Shown here: piece by piece, positions 30,689-41,437 of the stretch
Position numbering within the stretch: position 1 is the first letter of the stretch
Layout of the letters: the number at the start of each line of letters is the position of its first letter
Origin: Lysinibacillus sp. ZYM-1
GTDB lineage: Bacteria; Bacillota; Bacilli; Bacillales_A; Planococcaceae
Assembly: GCF_001308875.1 (NCBI RefSeq)
Contig: NZ_KQ465110.1
Location: forward strand, 1 to 64,000
Direction of reading: 5' to 3'
Length of the DNA: 64,000 bases
Made by a program: the position numbers and the translations under genes
The notes under the pieces: model-generated
Told to the model about the DNA's origin: nothing
Database searches by the model: none
What the model saw: only the letters and a program-made list of their open reading frames with translations

Positions 30689-31702
30689 TGTTAGTTTGAC
30701 ATATTCATTTTGTAAGGGGAAACGTAGCGTAAATAATGAGCCCTCTCCAACATTCGATTGAACATAAATACGAATACCCATTTTTTGCGCCACATTATAA
30801 GCTAGATAAAGACCCATACCTGTAGATTGCATGGATTCTCTCCCTGCATTACCTGTATATGTTTTTTGAAAAATCCTCGGTAAATCCTCAGAGGGTATAC
30901 CAATACCTACATCTTTTATATGTAATAGTGTCGCTCCTGTTGGATCCAGTTCAGTAAAAATTGTTACCTCAGAATTTGTTGGACTATACTTTATGGCATT
31001 CGAGAGAATTTGTCGGATAATAAAGGCCAGCCACTTACCATCTGTTATAACCTTGTCTGTGAAACCCTCCACTTCAAAACCAATACCTTTTTCTATACAC
31101 CAGGCTTGCATAGCTCTAATCTCTTTATAAACAATTGGTTTCAGCTCAATCTCACTTAAATAATTGTCCTTTTCAATAGAAGTAAATCTCGTTCGATGCA
31201 GCTGTTGATCAACCAAAAGATGTAGTCTCAGCCATTCATTCTCTAATTTTCGTCGTGTTGATAAATCCTCAACATGTTCTAACATTAAATTAATGGTCGT
31301 TAAAGGTCCTTTTACTTCATGAACCCATGCTAGCAACTCATCTGAATACTCTTGTAGCTGCACTTTTACTTGATTTAATTCCAGGTTCTTTTCATAAAAG
31401 ACATCTTCAATTTTTCGAAAGCACACTTCTTGAAAAGGTGATAAGGATAAACTACTTTTATGAGCATCATCAAGATGGCTATCCATATTTCCCAGGAAAT
31501 CATTTAATTTCCCAACTTCAAGAAAAAAACGCCAGAAGAAAAAGAGCGTAAAACTAACAAGTAAGCTAACATTTACATACCAAATTGAAATACCATTTAA
31601 ACCAAAATCTAAAGAAAATAGCACGTTTAGCAGGACCATAATAAATACAAAAAACCCTATCCATGAAAACCGTTCTCTTATAAATAGTAATAACAATTTC
31701 AT
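30680..31702 (-). CDS. BceS-like intramembrane-sensing histidine kinase
   Basis: This 340-residue kinase has two membrane helices (about 11-30 and 40-60) with almost no extracellular loop, the hallmark of intramembrane-sensing kinases that depend on a BceAB-type transporter. The phospho-acceptor His128 lies in WVHEVKGPLTT. The ATPase domain shows N235 (SNAIKYSP), the G1 box DVGIGIP (Asp264) and the G2 box GMGLYLAYN. It starts immediately after the regulator's TGA (TGAATG) and ends in a terminator. Confidence 0.88.
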   Translation of the reverse strand: MKLLLLFIRERFSWIGFFVFIMVLLNVLFSLDFGLNGISIWYVNVSLLVSFTLFFFWRFFLEVGKLNDFLGNMDSHLDDAHKSSLSLSPFQEVCFRKIEDVFYEKNLELNQVKVQLQEYSDELLAWVHEVKGPLTTINLMLEHVEDLSTRRKLENEWLRLHLLVDQQLHRTRFTSIEKDNYLSEIELKPIVYKEIRAMQAWCIEKGIGFEVEGFTDKVITDGKWLAFIIRQILSNAIKYSPTNSEVTIFTELDPTGATLLHIKDVGIGIPSEDLPRIFQKTYTGNAGRESMQSTGMGLYLAYNVAQKMGIRIYVQSNVGEGSLFTLRFPLQNEYVKLTGR

Positions 31703-32392
31703 TCACGTCCCTTGAGTTACTGCCATATATCCAAGTCCCTTTTTTGTTTGTATCACTTCATGTAGGCCAATATCCTCTAACTTTGCACGTAAACGGTTGA
31801 CATTCACTGACAATGTATTATCGTTTACAAAACGTTCGTCATCCCACAGTTTTCTCATTAATTCATCCCTTGAAACAATATGATTAGCCTGTTCCACTAA
31901 AATTCGTAATATGAAGAGCTCATTTTTAGTTAAGGACGCAATCGCTCCATCATACATAATCTCACTTCTTGCATAATCTATAACAGCATTGTTAAAACGT
32001 GTAACATCCATTTTGGCTTCAACATAGTCATATGTTCTTCGTAAAATAGCCTGTGCTTTAGCTAGTAACACTTCCATATGAAAGGGCTTTTGTATAAAAT
32101 CATCTGCCCCCATTTGCATTGCCATTACCATATCCATTGGATGATCTCGGGAGGATAGAAAAAGGATTGGTACTTTGGATAGATGACGAATTTCTCGACA
32201 CCAATGAAAGCCATCGTAGGCAGGCAACTGAATATCGATTAGTACAAGGTGTGGCTTCTCTTCTATAAAATCATCCATCACCTTTTGAAAATTTTTAGGC
32301 CCAACAACAAGTAATGACCACTGTGCAAAACGTTCTTGAATCATACTAAAAATTGATGGATCATCTTCAATCAGTAAAATTTTCATCTCCAT
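31703..32392 (-). CDS. BceR-like OmpR-family response regulator
   Basis: This 229-residue regulator has a receiver domain with acidic pocket Glu9-Asp10-Asp11, phospho-acceptor Asp53 (LIDIQLP) and the conserved lysine in FIQKPF. A winged-helix DNA-binding domain with NELFILRIL and NTLSVNVNRLRAKL follows. It should activate the adjacent transporter genes. Of three in-frame starts I choose the ATG at 32390-32392, eight bases after AAAGGA; a TTG two codons earlier is too close to it. It is the first gene of the module. Confidence 0.87.
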   Translation of the reverse strand: MEMKILLIEDDPSIFSMIQERFAQWSLLVVGPKNFQKVMDDFIEEKPHLVLIDIQLPAYDGFHWCREIRHLSKVPILFLSSRDHPMDMVMAMQMGADDFIQKPFHMEVLLAKAQAILRRTYDYVEAKMDVTRFNNAVIDYARSEIMYDGAIASLTKNELFILRILVEQANHIVSRDELMRKLWDDERFVNDNTLSVNVNRLRAKLEDIGLHEVIQTKKGLGYMAVTQGT

Positions 32393-32490
32393 ATTCAAAT
32401 TCCTTTCTTTTTAAATATTTACCCTAGATGACATGCAAATTATTATGTATTCATACACTAAATAAAACCTTACAACTTCTTTATTTTAAC

Positions 32491-32529
32491 ATAAAAAACC
32501 AATCTGTAAGCGTCCCTACAGATTGGTTT
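32491..32529 (-). terminator. Terminator of the str operon (after tuf)
   Basis: On the minus strand AAACCAATCTGTA and TACAGATTGGTTT form a perfect 13-bp stem around an eight-base loop, followed by TTTT. It ends tuf and isolates the Bce-like module from it. Confidence 0.93.
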
Positions 32530-32550
32530 GAAAATTAGCAAAAGCTAAAA

Positions 32551-33738
32551 TTATTTTTGGATAGAAGCAACTACGCCAGCGCCTACAGTACGGCCACCCT
32601 CACGGATAGAGAATTTAGTACCTTCTTCAAGAGCGATTGGAGCGATAAGTTCAACTGTCATTTCGATGTTATCACCAGGCATTACCATTTCAACGCCTTC
32701 TGGTAAGTTACAGATACCTGTTACGTCAGTTGTACGGAAGTAGAACTGAGGACGGTAGTTAGAGAAGAATGGAGTATGACGGCCACCCTCTTCTTTTGAT
32801 AAAACATAAACTTCAGCTTTGAAGTTAGTGTGTGGAGTAATAGAACCTGGTTTAGCTAATACTTGACCACGTTGGATTTCTTCACGAGCTACACCACGAA
32901 GTAAAGCACCGATGTTGTCACCAGCTTCAGCATAGTCTAATAATTTACGGAACATTTCTACACCAGTTACAGTAGTAGATTTAGCTTCTTCAGCGATACC
33001 GATGATTTCAATTACGTCACCAACTTTAACTTGACCACGTTCAACACGGCCAGTTGCAACTGTACCACGACCAGTAATAGAGAATACGTCCTCTACTGGC
33101 ATCATGAATGGTTTGTCAGTTTGACGTTCTGGAGTTGGGATGTAAGAATCTACAGCGTCCATTAATTCAACGATTTTTTCTTCCCATTCTGGTTCACCTT
33201 CAAGAGCTTTAAGAGCAGAACCTTTGATTACAGGAATATCGTCACCTGGGAAGTCATATTCAGATAGTAGATCACGGATTTCCATTTCTACTAATTCTAA
33301 TAATTCTTCGTCATCAACCATATCACATTTGTTCATGAATACTACTAAGTATGGAACACCTACTTGACGAGATAAAAGGATGTGTTCACGAGTTTGTGGC
33401 ATTGGGCCATCAGCAGCAGATACTACTAAGATACCGCCGTCCATTTGTGCAGCACCAGTGATCATGTTTTTAACATAGTCAGCGTGTCCTGGGCAGTCAA
33501 CGTGTGCATAGTGACGAGTTTCTGTTTCATATTCTACGTGAGATGTATTGATTGTGATACCACGCTCTTTTTCTTCAGGAGCGTTATCGATGTCAGCGTA
33601 TGATTTAGCTGTACCACCCATTTTTTTAGAAAGAACTGTAGCGATTGCAGCAGTTAAAGTAGTTTTACCATGGTCAACGTGTCCGATTGTACCAATGTTA
33701 GCATGCGTTTTAGAACGGTCAAATTTTTCTTTAGCCAT
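32551..33738 (-). CDS. tuf: Elongation factor Tu
   Basis: This 395-residue GTPase delivers aminoacyl-tRNA to the ribosome. The P-loop GHVDHGKT is at residues 19-26, switch and G motifs DCPGHADY and NKCDMVD are intact, and domains 2 and 3 are complete. The ATG at 33736-33738 has GAGGAGGCA upstream; a start six codons earlier would overlap that site. It lies 138 bases after fusA, with a plausible extra promoter there, and ends in a strong terminator. Confidence 0.98.
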   Translation of the reverse strand: MAKEKFDRSKTHANIGTIGHVDHGKTTLTAAIATVLSKKMGGTAKSYADIDNAPEEKERGITINTSHVEYETETRHYAHVDCPGHADYVKNMITGAAQMDGGILVVSAADGPMPQTREHILLSRQVGVPYLVVFMNKCDMVDDEELLELVEMEIRDLLSEYDFPGDDIPVIKGSALKALEGEPEWEEKIVELMDAVDSYIPTPERQTDKPFMMPVEDVFSITGRGTVATGRVERGQVKVGDVIEIIGIAEEAKSTTVTGVEMFRKLLDYAEAGDNIGALLRGVAREEIQRGQVLAKPGSITPHTNFKAEVYVLSKEEGGRHTPFFSNYRPQFYFRTTDVTGICNLPEGVEMVMPGDNIEMTVELIAPIALEEGTKFSIREGGRTVGAGVVASIQK

Positions 33739-33846
33739 TAGAGATTGCCTCCTCAAAATTATATGTTTTATTTTTTGAAATTTATAGAATGAATGCTGAT
33801 AGAGAACGGGCCCATCCCCTATCCTGCAATCATAGCTTACAAATTA

Positions 33847-33875
33847 GTTATACTTTATGCAAGATGAAAATTCAA
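33847..33875 (-). promoter_or_regulatory. Candidate internal promoter for tuf
   Basis: Immediately after the fusA stop, TTGAAT (33870-33875) and TATAAC (33847-33852) are 17 bases apart on the minus strand, with a 110-base leader to tuf. A separate tuf promoter would allow extra EF-Tu synthesis. Confidence 0.55.
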
Positions 33876-35954
33876 TTATTCACCTTTATTTTTTTTGATG
33901 ATTTCAGCAGCAATTGATTTTGGTACTTCTTCATAATGATCGAATGTCATTGAGAATACACCACGACCTTGCGTTGCAGAACGAAGAGTCGTTGCATAAC
34001 CAAACATTTCTGCTAAAGGAACCATAGAACGAACAACTTGTGAGTTACCGCGAGCATCCATACCCTCAACGCGTCCACGACGAGAAGTAATGTTACCCAT
34101 GATATCACCAAGGTATTCTTCTGGAATTACAACTTCTACTTTCATCATTGGTTCTAAGATAACAGCGTCACATTGTTTCGAAGCTTCTTTAAGAGCCATA
34201 GATGCAGCAATTTTGAACGCCATCTCATTCGAGTCAACGTCATGGTAAGAACCGAATACTAATTTCGCTTTAATGTCGATTAGAGGGTAACCAGCTACTA
34301 CACCGCGGTCAAGAGAGTCACGAAGACCTGCTTCAACTGCAGGGATGTATTCACGAGGTATTACACCACCAACGATAGCGTTTTCGAATTCAAAGCCTTT
34401 ACCTTCTTCATTTGGAGAGAATTCAATCGTTACGTCTCCGTATTGTCCACGACCACCAGATTGGCGAGTGAATTTACCTTGAACTTTTGCAGAGCCACGG
34501 AATGTTTCACGGTAAGATACCATTGGAGCACCTACGTTAGCTTCTACTTTAAATTCACGGCGCATACGGTCAACTAAGATATCAAGGTGAAGTTCACCCA
34601 TACCTGAGATGATTGTTTGACCAGTTTCTGTGTCAGTATGTGCACGGAAAGTTGGATCCTCTTCTTGAAGTTTTTGTAAAGCTTGACCCATTTTATCTTG
34701 GTCAGCTTTAGATTTTGGTTCTACAGAAAGAGAAATTACTGGCTCAGGGAACTCCATTGATTCAAGAATAACTAGGTTTTTCTCGTCACAAAGAGTATCA
34801 CCAGTAGTAGTATCTTTAAGACCTACTGCTGCTGCGATGTCCCCAGCAAATACTTTAGAAATCTCTTCACGAGAGTTAGCGTGCATTTGTAGGATACGAC
34901 CTACACGCTCACGTTTACCTTTAGAAGAGTTTTGTACGTATGAACCTGAATCTAATGTTCCAGAGTACACACGGAAGAAAGTTAATTTACCTACGAATGG
35001 GTCAGTCATAACTTTGAATGCAAGAGCTGAGAATGGCTCCTCATCAGAAGAATGACGTTCTAACTCTTCGTCACCATCAACAGAAGTACCTTTGATTGCT
35101 GGTACATCAACTGGAGATGGTAAGTAATCGATAACGGCATTTAACATTGGACGTACGCCTTTGTGTTTGAATGCTGTACCACAGATTACTGGGTAGAATT
35201 CTACTGCGATCGTAGCACGACGGATTGCCGCTTTAAGTTCTGCAACAGAAATTTCTTCGCCTTCTAAATATTTTTCCATGATTTCTTCATCAACACTTGC
35301 AACAGCATCGATTAATTTTTCACGGTATTCTTCAGCTTGTGCACGGTGTTCTTCAGGGATTTCTCCTTCAGTTACTGCCGTACCTTTTTCGTCGCCATAG
35401 AAAGTAGCTTTCATTTCAACTAAGTCGATGATAGCAGAGAACTCATCTTCAGCTCCGATAGGTAATTGGACAGGGTGAGCGTTTGCTTGTAAACGATCGT
35501 GTAGTGTTCCTACAGAATATAAGAAGTCTGCTCCTGTTTTATCCATTTTATTAATGAATACAATACGTGGAACACCATAAGTTGTAGCTTGACGCCATAC
35601 AGTTTCAGTTTGAGGCTCAACACCAGATTGAGCATCTAGTACTGTAACAGCACCGTCAAGTACGCGTAATGAACGTTCTACTTCTACAGTGAAGTCTACG
35701 TGTCCAGGCGTATCGATGATGTTTACACGATGGCCTGCCCATTGGGCTGTTGTTGCTGCAGAAGTGATTGTAATACCACGTTCTTGCTCTTGCTCCATCC
35801 AGTCCATTTGAGAAGCGCCTTCATGAGTTTCACCGATTTTGTGAATCTTACCAGTGTAATAAAGGATACGCTCAGTTGTTGTTGTTTTACCAGCATCAAT
35901 GTGAGCCATGATCCCAATATTACGAGTATTCTCAAGTGAGAATTCGCGTTTCAT
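33876..35954 (-). CDS. fusA: Elongation factor G
   Basis: This 692-residue translocase GTPase has the P-loop AHIDAGKTT (17-25), [17 protein letters not shown] and all five domains, including [15 protein letters not shown] in domain V. Length matches Bacillus EF-G. AAGGAGAAATTTCCT precedes the ATG. It follows rpsG by 80 bases in the str operon. Confidence 0.98.
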   Translation of the reverse strand: MKREFSLENTRNIGIMAHIDAGKTTTTERILYYTGKIHKIGETHEGASQMDWMEQEQERGITITSAATTAQWAGHRVNIIDTPGHVDFTVEVERSLRVLDGAVTVLDAQSGVEPQTETVWRQATTYGVPRIVFINKMDKTGADFLYSVGTLHDRLQANAHPVQLPIGAEDEFSAIIDLVEMKATFYGDEKGTAVTEGEIPEEHRAQAEEYREKLIDAVASVDEEIMEKYLEGEEISVAELKAAIRRATIAVEFYPVICGTAFKHKGVRPMLNAVIDYLPSPVDVPAIKGTSVDGDEELERHSSDEEPFSALAFKVMTDPFVGKLTFFRVYSGTLDSGSYVQNSSKGKRERVGRILQMHANSREEISKVFAGDIAAAVGLKDTTTGDTLCDEKNLVILESMEFPEPVISLSVEPKSKADQDKMGQALQKLQEEDPTFRAHTDTETGQTIISGMGELHLDILVDRMRREFKVEANVGAPMVSYRETFRGSAKVQGKFTRQSGGRGQYGDVTIEFSPNEEGKGFEFENAIVGGVIPREYIPAVEAGLRDSLDRGVVAGYPLIDIKAKLVFGSYHDVDSNEMAFKIAASMALKEASKQCDAVILEPMMKVEVVIPEEYLGDIMGNITSRRGRVEGMDARGNSQVVRSMVPLAEMFGYATTLRSATQGRGVFSMTFDHYEEVPKSIAAEIIKKNKGE

Positions 35955-36034
35955 AGGAAATTTCTCCTTCCATATTGGGGTAAAGACTGTATAAGAGACC
36001 TTGTGCTAGCCAATTAGCTAACACATAGGTTAAA

Positions 36035-36505
36035 TTACCAGCGGTAGTGAGCGAATGCTTTGTTCGCTTCTGCCATTTTGTGCATATCTTCACGTTTCTT
36101 AACTGATGCACCAGTGTTGTTAGAAGCATCAAGAATTTCGTTAGCTAAACGTTCTTCCATAGTTTTTTCACCACGAAGACGAGAATAGTTAACTAGGTAA
36201 CGAAGACCTAAAGTTGTACGACGTTCTGGACGTACTTCAACCGGTACTTGGTAGTTAGAACCACCAACACGGCGAGCGCGCACTTCAAGAACTGGCATTA
36301 CGTTATTTAGGGCAGATTCGAATACTTCAATTGGATTTTCACCAGAACGTTCTTTAACAATTTCGAACGCACCGTATAAAATCTTTTGAGAAGTACCTCT
36401 TTTACCATCAACCATCATTTTATTGATTAAACGAGTTACTAGTTTTGAACTATAAATTGGATCTGGTAACACGTCACGTTTGGAAACAGGACCTTTACGA
36501 GGCAT
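36035..36505 (-). CDS. rpsG: 30S ribosomal protein S7
   Basis: This 156-residue S7 ([20 protein letters not shown]) organises the 30S head. [16 protein letters not shown] and the C-terminal [14 protein letters not shown] are typical. The ATG at 36503-36505 has AAAGGAGGAAAAC upstream and matches the family start; longer in-frame reading is leader sequence. It is the third gene of the str operon. Confidence 0.97.
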   Translation of the reverse strand: MPRKGPVSKRDVLPDPIYSSKLVTRLINKMMVDGKRGTSQKILYGAFEIVKERSGENPIEVFESALNNVMPVLEVRARRVGGSNYQVPVEVRPERRTTLGLRYLVNYSRLRGEKTMEERLANEILDASNNTGASVKKREDMHKMAEANKAFAHYRW

Positions 36506-36650
36506 GTGTTTTCCTCCTTTCGAATAATTATCGATTTTTTTATATGTTGGCCTTATCTTATTTGTCAATCAAATATCAAATCTGCTAGCAAGATTCGATA
36601 TTTGCGACAATTAGTATGAGGCATATTAAATAACGAGATTTAACGTTAAA

Positions 36651-37070
36651 TTATTTTTTTTCTTTAGGGCGTTTTGTTCCGTATTTAGAACGTGATTGTA
36701 AACGACCGTTTACACCAGCTGTATCAAGAGCTCCACGTACGATATGGTAACGAACACCCGCTAAGTCTTTTACGCGTCCGCCACGGATAAGAACAACACT
36801 GTGCTCTTGTAAGTTGTGGCCTTCACCTGGGATATAAGCTGTAACCTCAATTTGGTTAGTTAAACGTACACGAGCGTATTTACGTAACGCTGAGTTTGGT
36901 TTACGAGGTGTCATTGTACCAACACGAGTACAAACACCGCGTTTTTGTGGAGATTTAACATCAGTTAAAGATTTTTTAAATGAGTTATATCCTTTGTTTA
37001 ACGCTGGTGATTTTGATTTCGTGATTTTAGATTGACGAGGCTTACGTACTAATTGGTTAATTGTAGGCAT
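36651..37070 (-). CDS. rpsL: 30S ribosomal protein S12 with Arg56 and Ala104
   Basis: This 139-residue S12 controls decoding accuracy and is the streptomycin target protein. The motif [13 protein letters not shown] has Arg at residue 56 (codon CGT at 36903-36905), where nearly all bacteria have Lys (E. coli Lys42). [11 protein letters not shown] has Ala104 where Pro (E. coli Pro90) is usual. Changes at both sites are classical streptomycin-resistance positions, and Lys-to-Arg at the first gives resistance without dependence. Everything else looks normal. It is the second gene of the str operon, after rplGB. Confidence 0.97.
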   Translation of the reverse strand: MPTINQLVRKPRQSKITKSKSPALNKGYNSFKKSLTDVKSPQKRGVCTRVGTMTPRKPNSALRKYARVRLTNQIEVTAYIPGEGHNLQEHSVVLIRGGRVKDLAGVRYHIVRGALDTAGVNGRLQSRSKYGTKRPKEKK

Positions 37071-37168
37071 CGGTATTTCCTCCCTTCATTTATTCCTTGT
37101 TAATACCACACATCCAGGTGGTTCATTTTTTGGGTAAAAACAAAGTCTTTGTGTTTAATACACAAAAA

Positions 37169-37417
37169 CTACTCTCCAGTAATCGCAACTACCGCAGCTC
37201 CAACGTGGATTCCACAGGCCTTGCCCAGTTCCTTTTTGGACTCAACAAGAATAACTGGTATACCGATTTCTCTCGCGAAAGATATGGCCAAATCGGTTAC
37301 CCAATCGTCTGCATCAAGTGCCACAAGGAGTTCTTTCACTGAACCGGCTCGCATTGCTTTTACTGCTTGCTTTGTACCTATGATTGTTTGACTAGCCCTT
37401 ACTTTATCATAAGACAT
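37169..37417 (-). CDS. rplGB: L7Ae-family kink-turn RNA-binding protein (YbxF)
   Basis: This 82-residue L7Ae/L30e-fold protein ([20 protein letters not shown], with [18 protein letters not shown]) resembles B. subtilis YbxF, which binds kink-turn RNA and associates with the ribosome. The ATG at 37415-37417 is eight bases from GGAGGAT; another ATG at 37421-37423 abuts that site. It is the first gene after the str promoter. Confidence 0.93.
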   Translation of the reverse strand: MSYDKVRASQTIIGTKQAVKAMRAGSVKELLVALDADDWVTDLAISFAREIGIPVILVESKKELGKACGIHVGAAVVAITGE

Positions 37418-37462
37418 TTTCATATCCTCCGAAGTACAGACAGTTAACTATCAACCTTCAAT

Positions 37463-37491
37463 ATATTATCATTACCATTTTATACTGTCAA
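37463..37491 (-). promoter_or_regulatory. str operon promoter
   Basis: On the minus strand a consensus TTGACA (37486-37491) and TAATAT (37463-37468) are 17 bases apart, 45 bases before rplGB and just after the rpoC terminator. Confidence 0.85.
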
Positions 37492-37504
37492 CTAATATCT
37501 TTAA

Positions 37505-37545
37505 AAAGTCCGAAGAGATGGTGAAATTCCATCTCTTCGGCCCCA
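37505..37545 (-). terminator. Terminator of rpoC
   Basis: CCGAAGAGATGG and CCATCTCTTCGG form a perfect 12-bp stem around a seven-base loop, followed on the minus strand by ACTTTTT. It separates rpoC from the str operon. Confidence 0.95.
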
Positions 37546-37551
37546 TTTTTT

Positions 37552-40500
37552 CTATTCAGCAGAAACGATTTCTGAGTCAAGCTCATCTTTTTCGATGCGG
37601 ATTTGACGGTAACGTTGCATACCAGTACCTGCAGGAACAAGTTTACCGATAATTACGTTCTCTTTTAATCCAAGAAGCTCGTCACGTTTACCCTTAATTG
37701 CTGCATCTGTTAACACACGAGTTGTTTCTTGGAATGATGCTGCAGATAAGAATGATTCTGTTTCAAGAGAAGCTTTTGTAATACCCAGGATAACAGGTCG
37801 ACAAGTTGCAGGATTTTTGCCATTCATAACAGCATCTGCATTCGCCTCTGCAAATTGGTGGATATCTAGTAATGAACCTGGTAATAAATCTGTATCTCCA
37901 GCTTCGATTACACGGACTTTACGAAGCATTTGGCGAACCATTACCTCGATATGTTTATCTCCAATTTCTACCCCTTGCATACGGTATACTTTTTGAACTT
38001 CTTTTAATAAATATTCTTGAACAGTTGAAACGTCTTTGACTTTTAACAATTGTTTTGGATCGATAGAACCCTCTGTTAACACTTGACCACGCTCTACATT
38101 ATCACCTTCGATAACTTTTAGACGTGCATTATAAGGTGCTTGATATTTACGAGTTTCTACGTCACCTTGAATAGTAATTTCTTTTAAGCCTTCACGGATT
38201 TCAGTAATATCTGAAACAGTACCTGCGATTTCTGAAATAACAGATTGACCTTTTGGATTACGTGCTTCAAAGATTTCTTGGATACGTGGAAGACCTTGTG
38301 TAATATCATCTCCGGCAACCCCACCTGTATGGAATGTACGCATTGTTAATTGTGTACCTGGTTCACCGATTGATTGAGCTGCAATAATACCAACTGCCTC
38401 TCCTACCTCAACCTCTTCACCTGTTGCTAAGTTCATGCCGTAACATTTTTTACATACGCCATGTTTTGTATTACATGTAAATGCTGAACGGATTGTCACT
38501 TCATCGATACCAGCTTCTATAATTGCACGAGCTACATCTTGGTCGATTAAACCATCTTTGTTTAGAATCACTTCACCAGTTTCAGGGTGTACGATTGTTT
38601 TCTTCGTATGACGACCAACAATACGCTCATCTAGAGCCTCGATTAGTTCAGTGCCTTCCATTAATGCACCAATTGTTAAACCACGGTCAGTACCACAGTC
38701 ATCTTCACGCACAATAACATCCTGTGCAACGTCAACAAGACGACGTGTTAAGTAACCTGAATCGGCAGTTTTTAGAGCTGTATCGGCAAGACCTTTACGA
38801 GCACCGTGAGTTGAGATGAAGTACTCTAATACTGTTAAACCTTCACGGAATGAAGATTTAATTGGTAGTTCGATAATACGACCAGCCGGGTTGGCCATCA
38901 GACCACGCATACCAGCTAACTGTGTAAAGTTAGATGCGTTACCACGGGCACCTGAATCAGACATCATGAAGATTGGGTTTGTTTTCTCAAGTGACTTCAT
39001 CAGTTTAGATTGAATTTCATCTTTCGCAGCACTCCAGCTAGAGATAACACGATCGTAACGCTCTTCCTCTGTAATGAAACCACGACGGAATTGCGCTTGA
39101 ACTTTATCTACTTTTTCTTGAGCAACTGCTAAAATTTCACCTTTGTCAGGTAAGACCACGATGTCAGATACACCTACAGTAATACCAGCACGTGTTGAAT
39201 ATTTGAACCCTAGGTTTTTCATGCGGTCAAGCATTTTAGATGTTTCAGTAATGTGGAAACGTTTAAATACTTCAGCAATGATATTTCCTAAGAATTTTTT
39301 ACGGAATGGATTTACAACTGGTGCAGATTCAAAATGTTTGTGCAATACAGCCGTACGTTGTGCATCAATTTTCCCTTTTTCATCAAGGTTGTTATAAGCA
39401 CTATCTGACTCAAGCACTTTCAGCGTTTCTTCATCAATTGTTAAATTCACAAAGTATTTTTCTGGTGTTACTTGCTCTAAGTTAAAATCAGTCGGCTCAT
39501 TGATGTAAGGGAATGATTCTGGCAAGATTTCGTTAAAGATTACTTTACCAACAGTCGTTAATAGGAACATGTTATTTTGTTCCTCTGTGAATGTTGGGTT
39601 ATTTAACGAACCAGCTTTAATAGCAATACGTGTATGCAAATGTACGTTACCTGTATCATATGCGATTAAAACCTCGTTTGGCCCGTAGAAAATTGTGCCT
39701 TCTCCACGTGCATCTTCACGTTCAAGTGTTAAGTAATAGTTTCCTAATACCATATCTTGAGAAGGTGTCACAACTGGTTTACCATCTTTTGGATTCAGGA
39801 TGTTTTGTGCAGCAAGCATTAGAAGACGAGCTTCTGCTTGAGCTTCTGCTGATAATGGTACGTGAACCGCCATTTGGTCACCATCGAAGTCAGCGTTATA
39901 TGCTGTACATACTAATGGGTGGAGGCGAATAGCACGACCTTCAACTAGTGTTGGCTCAAACGCTTGAATACCAAGGCGGTGAAGCGTTGGTGCACGATTT
40001 AGTAATACTGGATGCTCACGAATAACATCTTCTAAAACGTCCCATACGTCGTTGTTTAAACGTTCGATTTTACGCTTAGCAGATTTAATGTTATGAGCAA
40101 GGCCACGTTCTACTAATTCTTTCATGACGAATGGCTTGAATAGCTCAATAGCCATTTCTTTTGGTAAACCACATTGGTACATTTTTAAGTTTGGACCTAC
40201 TACGATAACGGAACGGCCAGAATAGTCAACACGTTTACCAAGTAGATTTTGACGGAAACGACCTTGTTTACCTTTCAACATATGTGAAAGTGATTTTAGT
40301 GGACGGTTACCAGGACCTGTTACAGGACGTCCGCGACGACCATTATCAATTAATGCGTCAACAGCTTCTTGTAACATACGTTTTTCATTTTGTACGATGA
40401 TGCTTGGAGCACCTAAATCTAATAAACGTTTTAAACGGTTATTACGGTTAATTACACGACGGTATAAATCGTTTAAATCTGAAGTTGCAAAACGACCACC

Positions 40501-41235
40501 ATCTAATTGCACCATTGGACGAAGTTCTGGCGGAATAACAGGTAGTACATCCAGAATCATCCATTCAGGTGAGTTACCTGAATTACGGAAAGATTCAACA
40601 ACTTCTAGACGTTTGATAGCACGCGTACGTCTTTGACCTTGTGCAGATTTTAACTCTTCTTTTAAAGAATATGTTTCATCTTCTAGGTCAATTTTGCCTA
40701 ATAATTTTTTGATTGCTTCTGCACCCATTGCAGCTTCGAATGTATTTCCGAACTTTTCACGGTACGCACGGTACTCTTTTTCAGAAAGTAATTGTTTACT
40801 TTCTAAATTCGTAGCTCCAGCATCAATCACAACGTATGAAGCGAAATAAATAACTTCTTCAAGTGCACGAGGTGACATATCTAAAATTAGACCCATACGG
40901 CTAGGAATACCTTTGAAGTACCAGATATGAGAAACTGGTGCAGCTAATTCGATATGACCCATACGTTCACGACGAACTTTAGCACGCGTTACTTCAACGC
41001 CACAGCGGTCACAAACTACGCCTTTATAACGCACACGTTTATATTTACCACAATGACATTCCCAATCCTTAGTTGGACCAAAAATACGCTCACAGAATAA
41101 ACCATCTTTTTCTGGTTTTAAAGTACGGTAGTTAATTGTTTCAGGTTTTTTAACCTCACCATATGACCAAGAGCGAATCTTGTCAGGGGATGCTAAACCA
41201 ATTTTCATATATTCAAATTCATTAACGTCTATCAA
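37552..41235 (-). CDS. rpoC: RNA polymerase beta' subunit
   Basis: This 1227-residue catalytic subunit has the N-terminal zinc ribbon ([20 protein letters not shown]), the active-site [12 protein letters not shown], the bridge-helix/trigger-loop region ([19 protein letters not shown]) and a second Cys cluster (CGTD...[11 protein letters not shown]). Length is normal for Bacillus, without the large insertions of proteobacteria. The start is TTG (41233-41235) with GGGAGGTAGG upstream. It lies 202 bases after rpoB, beyond an intrinsic terminator, so it needs readthrough or its own promoter. Confidence 0.98.
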   Translation of the reverse strand: MIDVNEFEYMKIGLASPDKIRSWSYGEVKKPETINYRTLKPEKDGLFCERIFGPTKDWECHCGKYKRVRYKGVVCDRCGVEVTRAKVRRERMGHIELAAPVSHIWYFKGIPSRMGLILDMSPRALEEVIYFASYVVIDAGATNLESKQLLSEKEYRAYREKFGNTFEAAMGAEAIKKLLGKIDLEDETYSLKEELKSAQGQRRTRAIKRLEVVESFRNSGNSPEWMILDVLPVIPPELRPMVQLDGGRFATSDLNDLYRRVINRNNRLKRLLDLGAPSIIVQNEKRMLQEAVDALIDNGRRGRPVTGPGNRPLKSLSHMLKGKQGRFRQNLLGKRVDYSGRSVIVVGPNLKMYQCGLPKEMAIELFKPFVMKELVERGLAHNIKSAKRKIERLNNDVWDVLEDVIREHPVLLNRAPTLHRLGIQAFEPTLVEGRAIRLHPLVCTAYNADFDGDQMAVHVPLSAEAQAEARLLMLAAQNILNPKDGKPVVTPSQDMVLGNYYLTLEREDARGEGTIFYGPNEVLIAYDTGNVHLHTRIAIKAGSLNNPTFTEEQNNMFLLTTVGKVIFNEILPESFPYINEPTDFNLEQVTPEKYFVNLTIDEETLKVLESDSAYNNLDEKGKIDAQRTAVLHKHFESAPVVNPFRKKFLGNIIAEVFKRFHITETSKMLDRMKNLGFKYSTRAGITVGVSDIVVLPDKGEILAVAQEKVDKVQAQFRRGFITEEERYDRVISSWSAAKDEIQSKLMKSLEKTNPIFMMSDSGARGNASNFTQLAGMRGLMANPAGRIIELPIKSSFREGLTVLEYFISTHGARKGLADTALKTADSGYLTRRLVDVAQDVIVREDDCGTDRGLTIGALMEGTELIEALDERIVGRHTKKTIVHPETGEVILNKDGLIDQDVARAIIEAGIDEVTIRSAFTCNTKHGVCKKCYGMNLATGEEVEVGEAVGIIAAQSIGEPGTQLTMRTFHTGGVAGDDITQGLPRIQEIFEARNPKGQSVISEIAGTVSDITEIREGLKEITIQGDVETRKYQAPYNARLKVIEGDNVERGQVLTEGSIDPKQLLKVKDVSTVQEYLLKEVQKVYRMQGVEIGDKHIEVMVRQMLRKVRVIEAGDTDLLPGSLLDIHQFAEANADAVMNGKNPATCRPVILGITKASLETESFLSAASFQETTRVLTDAAIKGKRDELLGLKENVIIGKLVPAGTGMQRYRQIRIEKDELDSEIVSAE

Positions 41236-41351
41236 GGAGCCTACCTCCCTCTAGTATAGGTCTTTATAAAGACTCTTTACGCAGCTCGATAATCGTTTGC
41301 AAAGAATTGCCTCTTTGGCAAAGGATTAGAAATAGAATGATTTATTAAAAG

Positions 41352-41385
41352 AAAAAGCCAGGCAGGGCGTTAAATCCTGCCCGGC
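41352..41385 (-). terminator. Intrinsic terminator between rpoB and rpoC
   Basis: On the minus strand GCCGGGCAGG pairs with CCTGCCTGGC around a nine-base loop, fully paired with one G-U, followed by TTTTTCTTTT. The stem is perfect only as minus-strand RNA (an A-C mismatch on the plus strand), so it is directed at the rpoB transcript. Confidence 0.9.
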
Positions 41386-41437
41386 TAATTTGAAAAATAA
41401 GTTTGACCTTATTCACCATTGTAAATTTGGGTTTCCA

